A stretch of DNA of 64,000 bases from Nemophila menziesii (lineage: Eukaryota; Streptophyta; Magnoliopsida; Boraginales; Hydrophyllaceae): positions 12,173,001 to 12,237,000 of the forward strand of contig JARWIR010000010.1 in NCBI GenBank assembly GCA_029959085.1. The letters are read 5' to 3'. Positions within the stretch are counted from its first letter, which is position 1. Each line of letters starts with the position of its first letter. Both the position numbers and the translations under genes were made by a program. Below are positions 1 to 9,568 of the stretch, piece after piece. The notes under the pieces are model-generated. The model was not told the DNA's origin. It saw nothing but the letters and a program-made list of their open reading frames with translations, and searched no databases.

Positions 1-580
1 TATACTTGGATACTATGTGCCTACATCTTAACAATGTCTTTGATTGAGGTAATTAGAATAATAAAGTAATACTGTTTTTTATTGGAAAAAGAGAATAATT
101 ACATTTCTTTGTTGTCTTAAGAAGAGAACGTTAAAGAAGGGAACCCCTAGCCTAAATACTTTGGTATCATCTACATCAACCTTCAGAAGTAATGAGGTTT
201 TCCGTATGTACTGCAAGCACTGTGTCCTTTAAAAAAAGGATAAATGCATTGGAAGAGTAAAGGTTAAGCCCTTATTTGCCTTACCTCAGGAGCCAAAAGA
301 ATACTTTAGATCATAGTTGAACTAATTGTTAATTTCCATTAGAGATACTTCAATATATACCCTTTTTAATGGTGTCTTTGGCAAAGTAAACTCATTGAAA
401 GCCCATTCTTCCAAGATTACACAAATATTTAAAATATAGATGACAAAAAATCCAAGCTCTTCATAAAATCAAAGAATTTACTTCATAATGGGCTACCAAA
501 ATATAGAAAGAGGTAAATAATCTTTTGCATTAAACAAAATCTAAATTATGCAAAGTCTGCAATCTGAAAAATGTCACAAT

Positions 581-2235
581 TCACACGCGAAGGTTATAAT
601 ACTTGAGAAGCGCTGTCTCCTCAATAGGGACTTTATCCCCGTCAATGGTCACCCATATACTGCGCTTCCATTCCCTCGTACCTTCCTTTTGAGCATGTTC
701 TTCGAAAGCCGGTGGTGTCATCTTGCCTGTTCATAAAAAACAGTCATTACGCAATTTTAATAAAGTTTTCTAGTCAGAGCTTATGTTTGCCTCTGTATAG
801 ATAATCATTAAAACTCACCATAAGTTAGAGACACAGAGTTTGACACCATAAAAAACATAATAATCTACCTATTTAAGAACAAACCATTACAAATTGCATA
901 ATTGAAAAACAAACTCAATGTCAGTTGCAAAAGATGATTAAAGATATTAAGTATTATATTTTTGTACTAAATATATATGGAATTATAAATAGACCAGTTC
1001 AAAATTAATACATGAAACATTCTATTTTTATTCTATGGAAAATTTTCATTACTAATAAAATATAACACATAAATATAAAAGCTTCTCTCAATTAAAACCC
1101 AAGTCAAAAAACCCTCCCCTCTAAACAGGAATAAAATAGCTACAGAGTTGGAAAGGCCAATTAGCTAGGAGTGAAGTTCTCCTAACTCATCCAATAATGT
1201 TATCTTTCGACTTATTTACTGAACGAGTAATTTGATTAAAGCTACCAACGAATGAATTGTAAAACTCATTCACAGTGTCCCGGAATAAAGTATAGCCAAT
1301 GCAATTTATAGAAACCAGATTAAAATAATGCCAGTATTACCGGCCACGTATATACTATAATTAACAATTAATTTTCTCTCATGTTTTTTCTTAAGGTGTA
1401 CTAGATTGAATTCCCAAGTTTAATAATTTCTATACAGTAAGACATCTCCAAAATCACGAGACATGGTTTTTCTTCTTGGCATTTTTAAATGTATGGAAGA
1501 ATATTCTTTCAGTAGTCTCACAAGATAATTTTTGGATAGTAGATATACCAAGTTTGGTTACTTAACATAACTTTATTTATCATGTGAAAATTCCAGAAGT
1601 GAAGTCCATCATTGATACCAAAAGCTAACAATTGTACTATATTGTAGAAAACTCCTTTAAATGCTCTATTTTATTTTATTTTCAAAAATAAATTTGTGCT
1701 CCTTCGAAAATAAAATTATCCTTATCTTATAGCAATAATTTATGTCATAGTTTTCAATCGCTAAAAAAATAAAATAGAGAACATATATCCTGTCTATTGA
1801 GAGACAAAGCTTTCACATCTTAATAAGAAAATTAGGGTTCTTTCAATCTCTTTATGAGTAAGAAGAATACATCCATCAATCTAAAATAATAATTTTGTTG
1901 AAGTATTAAAATAAAAAGTACTTACTTTAAACAATATTGTAAGGATTTACAAAAAAATTTCATATGGACAAGTAAAAATTAAAAACACACCACATGCTTA
2001 AAAACGTTTATAAAATATAAATATATAATATTATTTGGGAATAAAATTTGATACCTTCTGGATAACCTGGATAACAATCACATTCGATATCGACAAGGCC
2101 ATTCGCATAAACTCTCAAATAACCAACGGTATCTCCAAAACGTTGACTTGTGCACGCACATATCACCTTTAGGTGATCTTCATAGAGTTTGACGTCATAC
2201 ATATTTTTTAACTCCTTGGCGCTAAAAAGTGACAT
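581..2235 (-). CDS. ULT1-like: ULTRAPETALA1-like SAND-domain mini-protein, copy A (2 exons: 2055-2235, 581-726)
   Basis: Two minus-strand exons join in phase: the donor follows 2055 (AG|GTATC) and the acceptor precedes 726 (ACAG|GC). The product has 108 residues. Exon 1 gives MSLFS, then CACTSQRFGDTVGYLRV (residues 26-42) and ECDCYPG (51-57). Exon 2 gives TPPAFEEH (64-71), REWKRSIWV (78-86) and LLKYYN (100-105), then stops after LRV. This is the order and spacing of the N-terminal SAND domain of ULTRAPETALA1, a trithorax-group chromatin factor of flower meristems. The family is about 230 residues long; the C-terminal cysteine-rich half is missing here. The Cys expected at residue 58 (PGC) is Tyr in this copy only. 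The start is the first ATG and matches the family's N-terminal LF..EEL. It may be a functional mini-gene or a truncated pseudogene; expression is unknown. Confidence 0.8.
727..2054 (-). other. Intron of the ULT-like gene (copy A), about 1.3 kb
   Basis: AT-rich sequence between the GT donor at 2054-2053 and the AG acceptor at 728-727. It is long for a small plant gene. No transposon domain or RNA gene was seen in it. A minus-strand open stretch around 1100-1300 is not recognisable as a known protein. The equivalent intron recurs in every unit. Confidence 0.65.
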
Positions 2236-2304
2236 CTTTAGGTATCTTTAGGTGAGAGAAATCGTAAGACTTAAGATATAAGATAATGAATGACTTATAG
2301 CCTG

Positions 2305-2311
2305 TTTTATA
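2305..2311 (-). promoter_or_regulatory. Putative TATA box of ULT-like copy A
   Basis: TATAAAA on the minus strand, 70 bases upstream of the ATG at 2235, a normal plant core-promoter distance. The same motif recurs at the matching place in all eight array units (for example 20741-20747 in U1). A 10-base direct duplication (tctttaggta, tctttaggtg) lies between it and the start codon. Confidence 0.5.
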
Positions 2312-2700
2312 CTGTTTTTTCAGTTAAAAGAACATTTAAATTAATTATTGCTTTTTAGAAAAATATATATTTAAAATTATTTTTTGTTTGATATCCAACA
2401 TTACTTCTTTTCTGAAAACTGATTATTTTTAGAAATAGTAAATTATTCGGGTCTTTAAAGTAAAAAATATTTTATTTTTTTAAATTTCGAAATACTTCTG
2501 AAAAAAGAATGGCGCCTATTCACCTGGTCAAAGACGACATATTCATCATTTAAGGAAAAGAATATTAATCATAAGTGCAAAAATCTGGTCAAAGAAAAAA
2601 AAATCTTTTTTATCTATTTTCAATTTACTTATTTTTTTATTTGATATTATTTAAATAACAATTTTATAAATTGTTTTCTAAGTTGCAGATATTATTGATA
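2312..2700. other. AT-rich spacer between the ULT-like promoter and the copia remnant
   Basis: No coding signal was seen. The sequence is rich in A and T runs and is conserved in all units. The partial unit at 15366 begins inside this spacer. Confidence 0.5.
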
Positions 2701-3715
2701 GAAGATTCATATAGTTTTAATTATAGGTGTATTAGATCAAGAGAAGTTAACTCTTTACTACTTTCAAATTTTTTAAATCATCAATAGAGTTAGATACAAA
2801 ATCAAAATTCTTAGATCATGGTCTTGCGTAAAGGAAGAATCCCATCATCCTTGACATGACATTGAAGGATGCTAAATGAGAAAAATTTACTAAAATTTTT
2901 TTAGGCTGAAGTTGCATGTACTGCTTATTTGCTAAAGAAATTTGACACCACAAGTAATTTGGAGCAACTACAAGCCAACTATCAGTCATAATTGCTAGCA
3001 TAGTTTATACTCGTGTTCTAGATGAAAAAAGAAAGAAACTTGGTAACCGGGGTGAAATTTTTTATTTTTACTAGTTATAATGAGGATTCAAAAGACAACT
3101 ATCAGTCATCTTTGTTTTTAGCGAAGAAGAAATTTAGAGGAGGAATGAAGAAAATTATAGTACATTGGATCAAATTGAAGTAGTAGAAGAAGAAAAAAAA
3201 GAAACAAACCATCAAAATCGAGAGTCACCTATCATGACACTTGAACATGTTAAAAAATCTTAAGACAACGAAGGTCCATGTAATTCTTCTTCCCTAACAA
3301 GAAGAATGCAAAGTGTGGTAGAAATCAACACAAATATTGAAAGTTGAATTTGATATGTTTCTCTAATGATAATGAGCCATTATAATTTGAAGAAGTTGTG
3401 AAAGCAGTATTTTGGAAGAAATAAATGGTTGAAGAAATTACTTTAACTAGAAAAAATAATAAAATATTTGAAAATATTTTTCAAAAGGATAACGACCTGT
3501 TGGGACAAATGGGTCTATTAAATAAAAAGGACAATAAATGAAGAAATTGATCACTATAAGACAAAAATTGTTGTAAAAGAATACAAAAAAATTATGGAGT
3601 TAATTATGATGAAACTTTTGCCAATGTTACCTCAATGGACACTGTGAAAATGTTAATATTGCTTGCAACTTATCATAAATGGAAGTTACTCCAATTAGAT
3701 GTCAAATCTACATGT
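2700..3715 (+). mobile_element. Copia pol remnant of copy A (integrase end to RT start), cut by a second copia
   Basis: With stops and frameshifts, the plus strand keeps copia signatures. One is an integrase C-terminal stretch resembling ERKN..ILDMT...LK.AK at 2820-2900. Another is the linker before RT (EPL.FDE.VKA..W). The last is the RT start NYGVNYDETFANV..MDTVKMLILLA at about 3600-3670. It ends abruptly at about 3715, where the younger Tork-like element is attached. There is no functional reading frame. Confidence 0.85.
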
Positions 3716-3718
3716 TAG

Positions 3719-3952
3719 AATTTTATAGAGTTGTGAAAGACCAACAAACTGAGTGCAGGCGATACACTTGTGAAAAAATATAAGAGTGATTCTTGTAGAA
3801 CATAGAAGAGGGTTGTTCTTCTTGTTCAAGGTTTTCTATATTATAGTGAAACGATGTGAACTTCCGTGGATGTAGGTAATTTGCTGACCCACGTAAATCT
3901 TGTGTCTCTTTTATTATTCAGTCATTCTTCTATCTTTGTTTTTTTTCCAACA
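3719..3952 (+). repeat. Truncated 5' LTR (R/U5 part) of the Tork-like element
   Basis: Matches 7751-7970 of the 3' LTR (for example gtgattcttgtagaacatag and ttctatattatagtgaaacg in both). It ends in CCAACA just before the primer-binding site. About 195 bases of U3 that begin the 3' LTR are absent, including the TATA box. Confidence 0.85.
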
Positions 3953-3954
3953 AC

Positions 3955-3967
3955 GGGTATCACAACT
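3955..3967 (+). promoter_or_regulatory. Degenerate primer-binding site
   Basis: GGGTATCACAACT sits directly after the 5' LTR. It resembles TGGTATCAGAGC, the initiator-methionine tRNA complement used by plant copia elements, with substitutions. Confidence 0.6.
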
Positions 3968-3985
3968 TCGATTCAAGTGGGAGTA

Positions 3986-4845
3986 ATGGCAGACGAAGGG
4001 AAGGTCAAGATTGAGAAATTCAATGGTCTAAATTTTGGGTTCTGACAGATGCAAATAGAAGATTATTTGTATCAAAAGGATCTTTTTATACCTCTTGGCG
4101 GAAAGAAGAAAAAACCACCAACAATGAGAGACTCAGATTGGGAGATACTGGATAGAAAGGCATTAGGGACAATACGTTTATTTCTAATGACATCAGTTGC
4201 TTTCAACATTAAAAATGAGAAGATCACATAAGACGTAATTGCGACTTTAAAAGAGGATATACGAGATACCATCAGCATCAAACAAAGTCTATTTAATAAA
4301 GCGCTTGTTCAGCATGAAGATGGGTGAAGGCGTAGATGTTGCTGAACATCTGAATGAGGTAAATAATGTGACTAGTCAGTTTTCTTCTGTAGGTATTAAT
4401 TTTGACGATCAAGTCAATGCCCTCTTAATTTTGTCTTCTTTGCCAGATTCATAGAACAGTATGGTTATGGCCTAAAGTAATTCACAAGGTCTAATCAGTT
4501 GCGTGCTGCATATGTTATTGATGCCGTTCTCAATGAGGAAATGCAAAGAAGAAATTATGGTTAATCTTCTAGAATGGATCTTAATGTTGAGAGTAGAGGA
4601 AGGTCTAAATCACGTGGTGGACATAACAACAAGGGTCAAGGTTTTGCATGAGGAAAAACACAATATCGTTGGAGTAATTCCAAACATCGCCAAGATGGAA
4701 AGGTTAATGAAAAAGACGAAGGTTGTTGGCATTGTGGAAAATATGACATTACAAGCGAAATTGTTTTGCCCTGAATAAACAAGGAAAAAATCAAGGTGAG
4801 AAAGTTAATTCCTTCAATATTACTGAAGAATTATAGGATGCATTA
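3986..4845 (+). pseudogene. Copia gag, broken
   Basis: Starts MADEGKVKIEKFNG, a Tork/Tnt1-type gag N-terminus, after a purine-rich leader. An in-frame TGA lies at 4043-4045, where the family has Trp. The frame shifts again near 4310. A CCHC zinc knuckle begins CWHCGKYD at 4724 and is broken by a frameshift before its last Cys. Gag would form the cytoplasmic virus-like particle and package RNA. This copy cannot make a full protein. Confidence 0.85.
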
Positions 4846-4856
4846 ATTTTATCATT

Positions 4857-6285
4857 AGGCATATATAGCGAGTCTTGGGTTATAGATTCTGGTGCTTCAT
4901 TTCATACAACTGAGATTCTCTCAAACTTTGTATAAGGAGACCTTGGAAAGGTATACTTAGTTGATGATGTGAGTTGCAGCATTATCGGAAAAGGAGACGT
5001 ACAAATAAAGTTATTGAATGGGTCAACGTTCCAACTGAAAGATATCAGATTTGTGCCGGATTTGAGAAGAAATCTGATTTCAGTTGGACAACTAGCTGAT
5101 GATGGATATTCCACATCATTCACCGCGGACTCGTGGAGAATAAATAAAGGAGCTCTAGTAGTAGCTCAAGGAAAGAAAGAAGGTAGCTTATATCTTACAC
5201 CCGTTAAGAACAATCAGATTTCGGTGACAACCAATGGTATGGATCCAAAATTATGGCGCTGCAGGCTTGGACATATGGGAGAGAAGGGTATGAAAATACT
5301 CCACTCAAAGGTAAGCTTCCCGGTCTGAAATCAGTTAAATTTGATCTTTGTGAAGTTTATGGGAAACGGAAACGAGTTAGTTTCACAAAGGTTGGAAGAA
5401 CTTCAAAGTCTCACCGACTTGAATTGGTGCACATTGATGTTTGCGGTCCTACGCAGGTACCTTCTCTTGGAGGCTCTGTTATTTTTTTACCTTCATTGAT
5501 GACTTTACAATAAATTTATGGGTTGGTTTCATGAAAAATAAATTTGACGTGTTTGAAATATTTAAAAAGTGTAGAGCTCTTGTTGAGAATGTGACAGGGT
5601 TGAAATTAAAATGTTTTAGGTCAGATAATTGAGGAGAATACTACAGCAAGGAGTTTGAAGACTACTGCTCAAAAATTGGTATTAGAAAAGAAAAAACTGT
5701 TCCATGTACTCCCCAACAAAATGGTGTAGCCGACCACATGAACAGGACCATTATGGAGAGAGCGGGAAGTATGAGACTCCATGCTGGATTGCCAAAACAA
5801 TTTTGGGAATATGCAGTTAGTACCGCGTCATATTTGATCAACAGAGGAATTCCTGAGGAAGCTTGGACCGAAAAAGAGATAAACTTTTCTCATTTAAAAG
5901 TTTTTGGTTATACCTCTTAGGTTCATATTGATCCCAAGGATAGAAATAAACTTGATTCTAAATCTAGAAAATGCACTTTCATTGGTTATGGTATCGATGA
6001 GTTTGGGTACCATTTTTGGGATAAAGATAATCGAAAAATTGTTAGAAGCAGGGATGTTGTTTTTAATGAAAATAATCTATACAAGGATATAGACCAATGT
6101 AAATTGGTGCAAGAGTCTATAAAAGAGTATATTGAGATGGATGAAATACCTGACAAGAATGTTCTAAAAACTCAAGATACAAATATTGATGCGGAACTCA
6201 CTACACCTCCTACCAAGGTTTGGAGGTCTACTAGAGTTCGTAGTGCTCCAGACCGTTTTTCCCATCTCTTCATTATTTATTGTTG
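4857..6285 (+). pseudogene. Copia protease and integrase, broken
   Basis: The protease active site WVIDSGASFHTT lies at 4876-4911. Downstream are the protease C-terminal part (KDIRFVPDLRRNLISVGQL), the integrase zinc-binding region (WRCRLGHMGEKGM, then a Cys pair), and the first catalytic Asp in HIDVCGP (about 5431-5451). TFIDDF near 5490 carries the second Asp, and PQQNGVADHMNRTIME near 5715-5760 carries the Glu. The conserved integrase tail (HLKVFGY...) ends at the 5918 stop. Stops and frameshifts near 5330, 5510, 5630 and 5918 break it into pieces. The usual GVAE is GVAD here. Confidence 0.85.
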
Positions 6286-7476
6286 ACGGATAATGGTGAA
6301 CCTGAATACCTTGAAGAAGCTTTGCAGGTTGAAGCCAAAAGCAAGTGCAATGGACGAGGAAATGTGATCTCTACACTTTAATCAGACTTGGGATCTAGTG
6401 GAACTTCCATAGGAAAAGAAGGCACTTCACATCAAAATATGTATACGGGGTAAAAAAGGAACATACATTGTTGCTTTTACAATAATTTTAACAATTGATT
6501 TATTATACTACTCTTGTATGTAGATGACATGCTTGTTGCAGGATTAAATATGAAGAAAATTGAAAAACTGAAGATGGATCTATCCACAAAATTTTCAATG
6601 AAAGATTTGGGTTCAGCTAAACAAATACTTGGGATGGAGATATATAGAAATAGAGTTAAAAGGGAGCTTAATTTATCTCAAGCTGACTATTTGGACAAAA
6701 TCTTGAAAATATTCAATATGGAAGATTCAAAACCTGTTAGCACTCCATTGGCAGCTCATTTCAAGTTATCGAAGGAAAAAGGTCATTTACAGTTGAAGAC
6801 AATGAGTATATGTCTAAAGGCCCTTATTCTTCAGCCATAGGAATTTTGATGTATGTTATGGTTTGGACGAGACCAGACATTGCACACGCAGTGGGAGTAG
6901 TCAGCAGATTTATGAGTAATCCAGGGAAAGCTCATTGGCAAGCAGTCAAGTGGATATTCAGATACTTGAAAGCTACATCATATTGGGCATTATGTTATGG
7001 AGGACCAGAGGTTTGTCTGCGCGGCTATGTTGATTCAGATTTGGCAGTGACTTAGATGGAGAAGGAGCACCACAGGATATGTGTTTACCCTTGGTAGTGC
7101 AGCAATCAGTTGGATTTCTCGGTTACAAAAGGTAGTTGCTCTTTCTACCATAGAGGCAGGGTATATTGCAGCTACAGAATCTAGCAAGGAAATGATTTGG
7201 CTCAAAGGCTTAATGGAGGAAATAGACATGCATCAAGGAAATACCAAGTTGTACAGTGATAGTCAAAGTGCAATTCAACTTGCTACCAATTCTACATTTC
7301 ACAAGAGGACTAAGCATATCGGGAAGAATTATCATTTCATTCTATCTCTCCTTCAGGATGAGATATTGAGTCTAGAGAAGATCCATACAAGTGAGAATCC
7401 TGCAGACATGTTCACTAAGGTGGTTACGGTCGAGAAACTAAACTACTGTTCGGTTTCAATTGGCCTTCAAGGATAG
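6286..7476 (+). pseudogene. Copia reverse transcriptase (internally deleted) and RNase H, broken
   Basis: The RT start (TWDLVELP) at about 6385-6415 is followed within about 100 bases by the active-site YVDD at 6517-6528. The normal spacing is well over 300 bases, so much of the fingers and palm is deleted. Beyond YVDD the frame is well kept: KDLGSAKQILGMEI, then WTRPDIAHAVGVVSRF. RNase H follows with [13 protein letters not shown], the acidic [10 protein letters not shown] near 7250-7280 and [12 protein letters not shown] near 7310. A frameshift lies at about 7050. The last frame ends at 7476. Confidence 0.85.
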
Positions 7477-7543
7477 AAGGTGGTTTTAGGTTCATGTCGT
7501 GTTCATATGATGGTCAAGCGCAGTTGGTTAATGGATAAGTCTC

Positions 7544-7555
7544 CAAGTGGGAGAA
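7544..7555 (+). promoter_or_regulatory. Polypurine tract
   Basis: AAGTGGGAGAA lies directly before the TGTTA that opens the 3' LTR. This is the typical position and composition for plus-strand DNA priming in plant copia elements. Confidence 0.75.
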
Positions 7556-7638
7556 TGTTATATTTATGGAGACTTATTGGGTAAGGACCAAGTAACTTTG
7601 TTTACAAGAAACTTTGTTACCTAATTTAATTTTTCTTA

Positions 7639-7719
7639 GGCTCCAAGTTGTCTTGGACACCAAGTTACGTTTGGCTCCAAATTGTCTTGGACACCAAGTT
7701 ATCTTTGGCTCCAAGTTTT
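7639..7719 (+). repeat. 34-base tandem repeat in U3
   Basis: GGCTCCAA begins at 7639, 7673 and 7707, a 34-base period with the third copy partial. Each full copy contains CCAAG/CTTGG inverted motifs. Tandem U3 boxes are known transcriptional control elements in Tnt1-type LTRs; the same role here is inference. Confidence 0.8.
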
Positions 7720-7725
7720 CTCTCC

Positions 7726-7734
7726 TATATATAT
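7726..7734 (+). promoter_or_regulatory. U3 TATA box of the Tork-like LTR
   Basis: TATATATAT in a CTCC-TATATATATG context, directly after the U3 tandem repeats. The surviving 5' LTR begins only about 20 bases downstream of the matching position. Confidence 0.6.
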
Positions 7735-7970
7735 GTAGTATGTGTATAGGAATTTTATACAGTTGCGAGAGACCAACAAAGTGAGTGTGAGAGATACACT
7801 TTGAGAAAACATAAGAGTGATTCTTGTAGAACATAGAATAGGGGTGTTCTTCTTGTTCAAGGTTTTCTATATTATAGTGAAACGGTGTGAACCTCCGTGG
7901 ATGTAGGCAATTTGCTGAACCACGTAAATCTTGTGTCTCTTATATTATTTTGTCATTCTTTTATCTCCGT

Positions 7971-8159
7971 ATGAGTACGTGAAGTACTAAACTAGTTTAA
8001 CAAAATTGCAACCAGATCTAGGTGTAGGTATTCCATTATCAGATATGATATGCAAAAAACACATCATAAATTAAAGCGAAACTATAGTACGGAACTTCTA
8101 ACTATGATAGGAATTAAAATTAACTAGATAAGTTGTGTGATTTCATGGCTTTAAAATCA
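7971..8159. other. Unassigned AT-rich sequence
   Basis: No gene or known element was seen. It is unrelated to the repeat unit that flanks the copia element on its left. Confidence 0.4.
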
Positions 8160-9568
8160 GACCAATAATTGTAGGATTAATGAAGGTAATTGACTTTTGA
8201 CCTTGAAGTAGGTAAACGAAAATTGAGTGAATGATTTTTAAAAAAATATACAATATACCATGAAACCCATCTTGTTTGGGAGATTTCTTACTCACAAGTT
8301 GTATCACTGCTTTCTTAACTTCATCGATAATAATAGGTTAAGTTAACCAGTAATCCATATCAACTAATACTACTGAGGGAATAAGATCAATAATATGATA
8401 AAAAGTTCTAGGACCTACCGTGGCTTACAAATCTTTGAAGAAATATGAGACAAGCTCCTCATTTTTTAGGTACCATCCAATATAGGATGGTAGAATTTTC
8501 CAATATCCAATTTTGATTGTTAGATAAATAACTTCATTTGGTTTTCTCTATCTCATTTGATAGAAAAAATTTAGTATATATATACTTTCATTGATCCAAA
8601 GATCAAGATTTTTAGCACTCCAATATATCTCTTCTTCACCCGTTTTAGTTCAAGTTTTAATAGGCTTAAATGGAATTCGTGTCTTACACATAGGTACCTT
8701 GATCTTATTGCTTGTAAAGTGTAGTTTACTACCCTTAATAAGGTTGTAAGTACACTCTTATATATTCCATTATAATAAAATAAGAATATACAAAGTATTT
8801 AAGGAGTTGAATATCCATTACTATCCTATAAATCAAGTAAACATTCAATTTGGTATCTATTGTGATTGAATTGCAATAGTTTTCCTTCAATAGTTGTAGA
8901 TGTAAGAGTAAGGGTAGTATGATCAAATCCTAGTAGGCTTTCATTTAATAATTGAAAAATATCTTAGTCCATGAAGGGTTAAAGAAGGATCTATCCAACT
9001 TTTGGTGTATAATTTTTGTATCTTCACTTTTATTCTACTAAGTGAATACCTAGCCCTTCAAAGGTATATCCAGAAAGTTTTGTTCATTAATGAAATCACT
9101 GAACTCTTCTATATTTGATGGTTTTGTATGTTTACCTTTATTTTCATAGGAGGATGTTATGGAATTATAGTTTCCTATAAAATATAGTTGTATATTTATT
9201 GATTTAGTTTGAGTAACTAATTTGACATAGTTACGAATACTCTATCTATCCTCCATATTAAGAAAAATATTGATGAACATAAATTCCTAAGAAATTTACC
9301 TATCTATGATATTTTTAAAGTGTGTGAATAACTACAATACATTATTGATGTCTTATTCCACCTTTAAATACACCTTATGCTTCTACTTAATCAAATTTTG
9401 TTATAAGTATATATTTTAGCTTTCATGATACGTTGTAAAGTTTATTAACATTGGATTTTGTCTTAGAGAGACCGATGATAGATTTACTATAAAATTTAAA
9501 AATACAACTGATGTTTTGAATTGATAAGAGGAGCTAATTCCTTGATTGATCCAAGATAAGAACCTCAT
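8160..9568 (-). mobile_element. Degenerate L1-type LINE remnant (endonuclease and start of RT)
   Basis: Read on the minus strand, MRFLSW at 9568 resembles the start of plant LINE ORF2 (MK.LSWN.RG). NIEEFSDFINEQNFLDIPLKG near 9040-9110 matches the endonuclease stretch that precedes YTWSN. KSWIDPSL then corresponds to the RF..S..W segment. At 8260-8320 IDEVKKAVIQLVSKKSPKQDG matches the RT start (EEVK.A...KSPGPDGF). There are many stops and frameshifts, and the RT catalytic core is absent. No poly-A tail or target-site duplication was identified. Confidence 0.6.

Larger units (their letters stand above)
1..3715. repeat. Partial, diverged copy A of the 5.7-kb repeat unit
   Basis: This stretch aligns base for base with 18426 to about 22155 of unit U1. 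It has more substitutions and small indels against U1-U8 than those have among themselves. It holds the ULT-like mini-gene and the start of the copia pol remnant. It stops at about 3715, inside the pol remnant, where a second copia element begins. The left end is the window edge, so more of this copy may lie upstream. Confidence 0.95.
3716..7970 (+). mobile_element. Defective Tork/Tnt1-like Ty1-copia LTR retrotransposon
   Basis: The order is truncated 5' LTR, primer-binding-site-like sequence, gag, protease, integrase, part of RT, RNase H, polypurine tract and 3' LTR, the order of Ty1/copia elements. Coding regions carry several stops and frameshifts, and the RT fingers/palm part is deleted. 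The element is non-autonomous. The left junction is with the array unit; the right flank (from 7971) is unrelated to that unit, so this is not a clean insertion into the repeat. Confidence 0.92.
7556..7970 (+). repeat. 3' LTR of the Tork-like element
   Basis: Begins TGTTATATT after the polypurine tract. Its R/U5 part matches the 5' LTR. It lacks the last dozen or so bases seen in the 5' LTR (through CCAACA), so the right end is slightly truncated or diverged. The U3 has tandem repeats and a TATA box. Confidence 0.85.

Noticed and set aside
548..736. Plus-strand 62-codon frame repeated in every unit (18972, 24673 and so on)
   Set aside because: It is the shadow of the ULT-like exon 2 on the opposite strand, which matches the family and splices in phase.
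2816..3001. Minus-strand 61-codon frame near 2.9 kb and 15.6 kb
   Set aside because: Antisense to the copia integrase remnant on the plus strand.
7574..7834. 86-codon minus-strand frame in the Tork-like 3' LTR
   Set aside because: Antisense to the LTR and its tandem repeats; no protein features.
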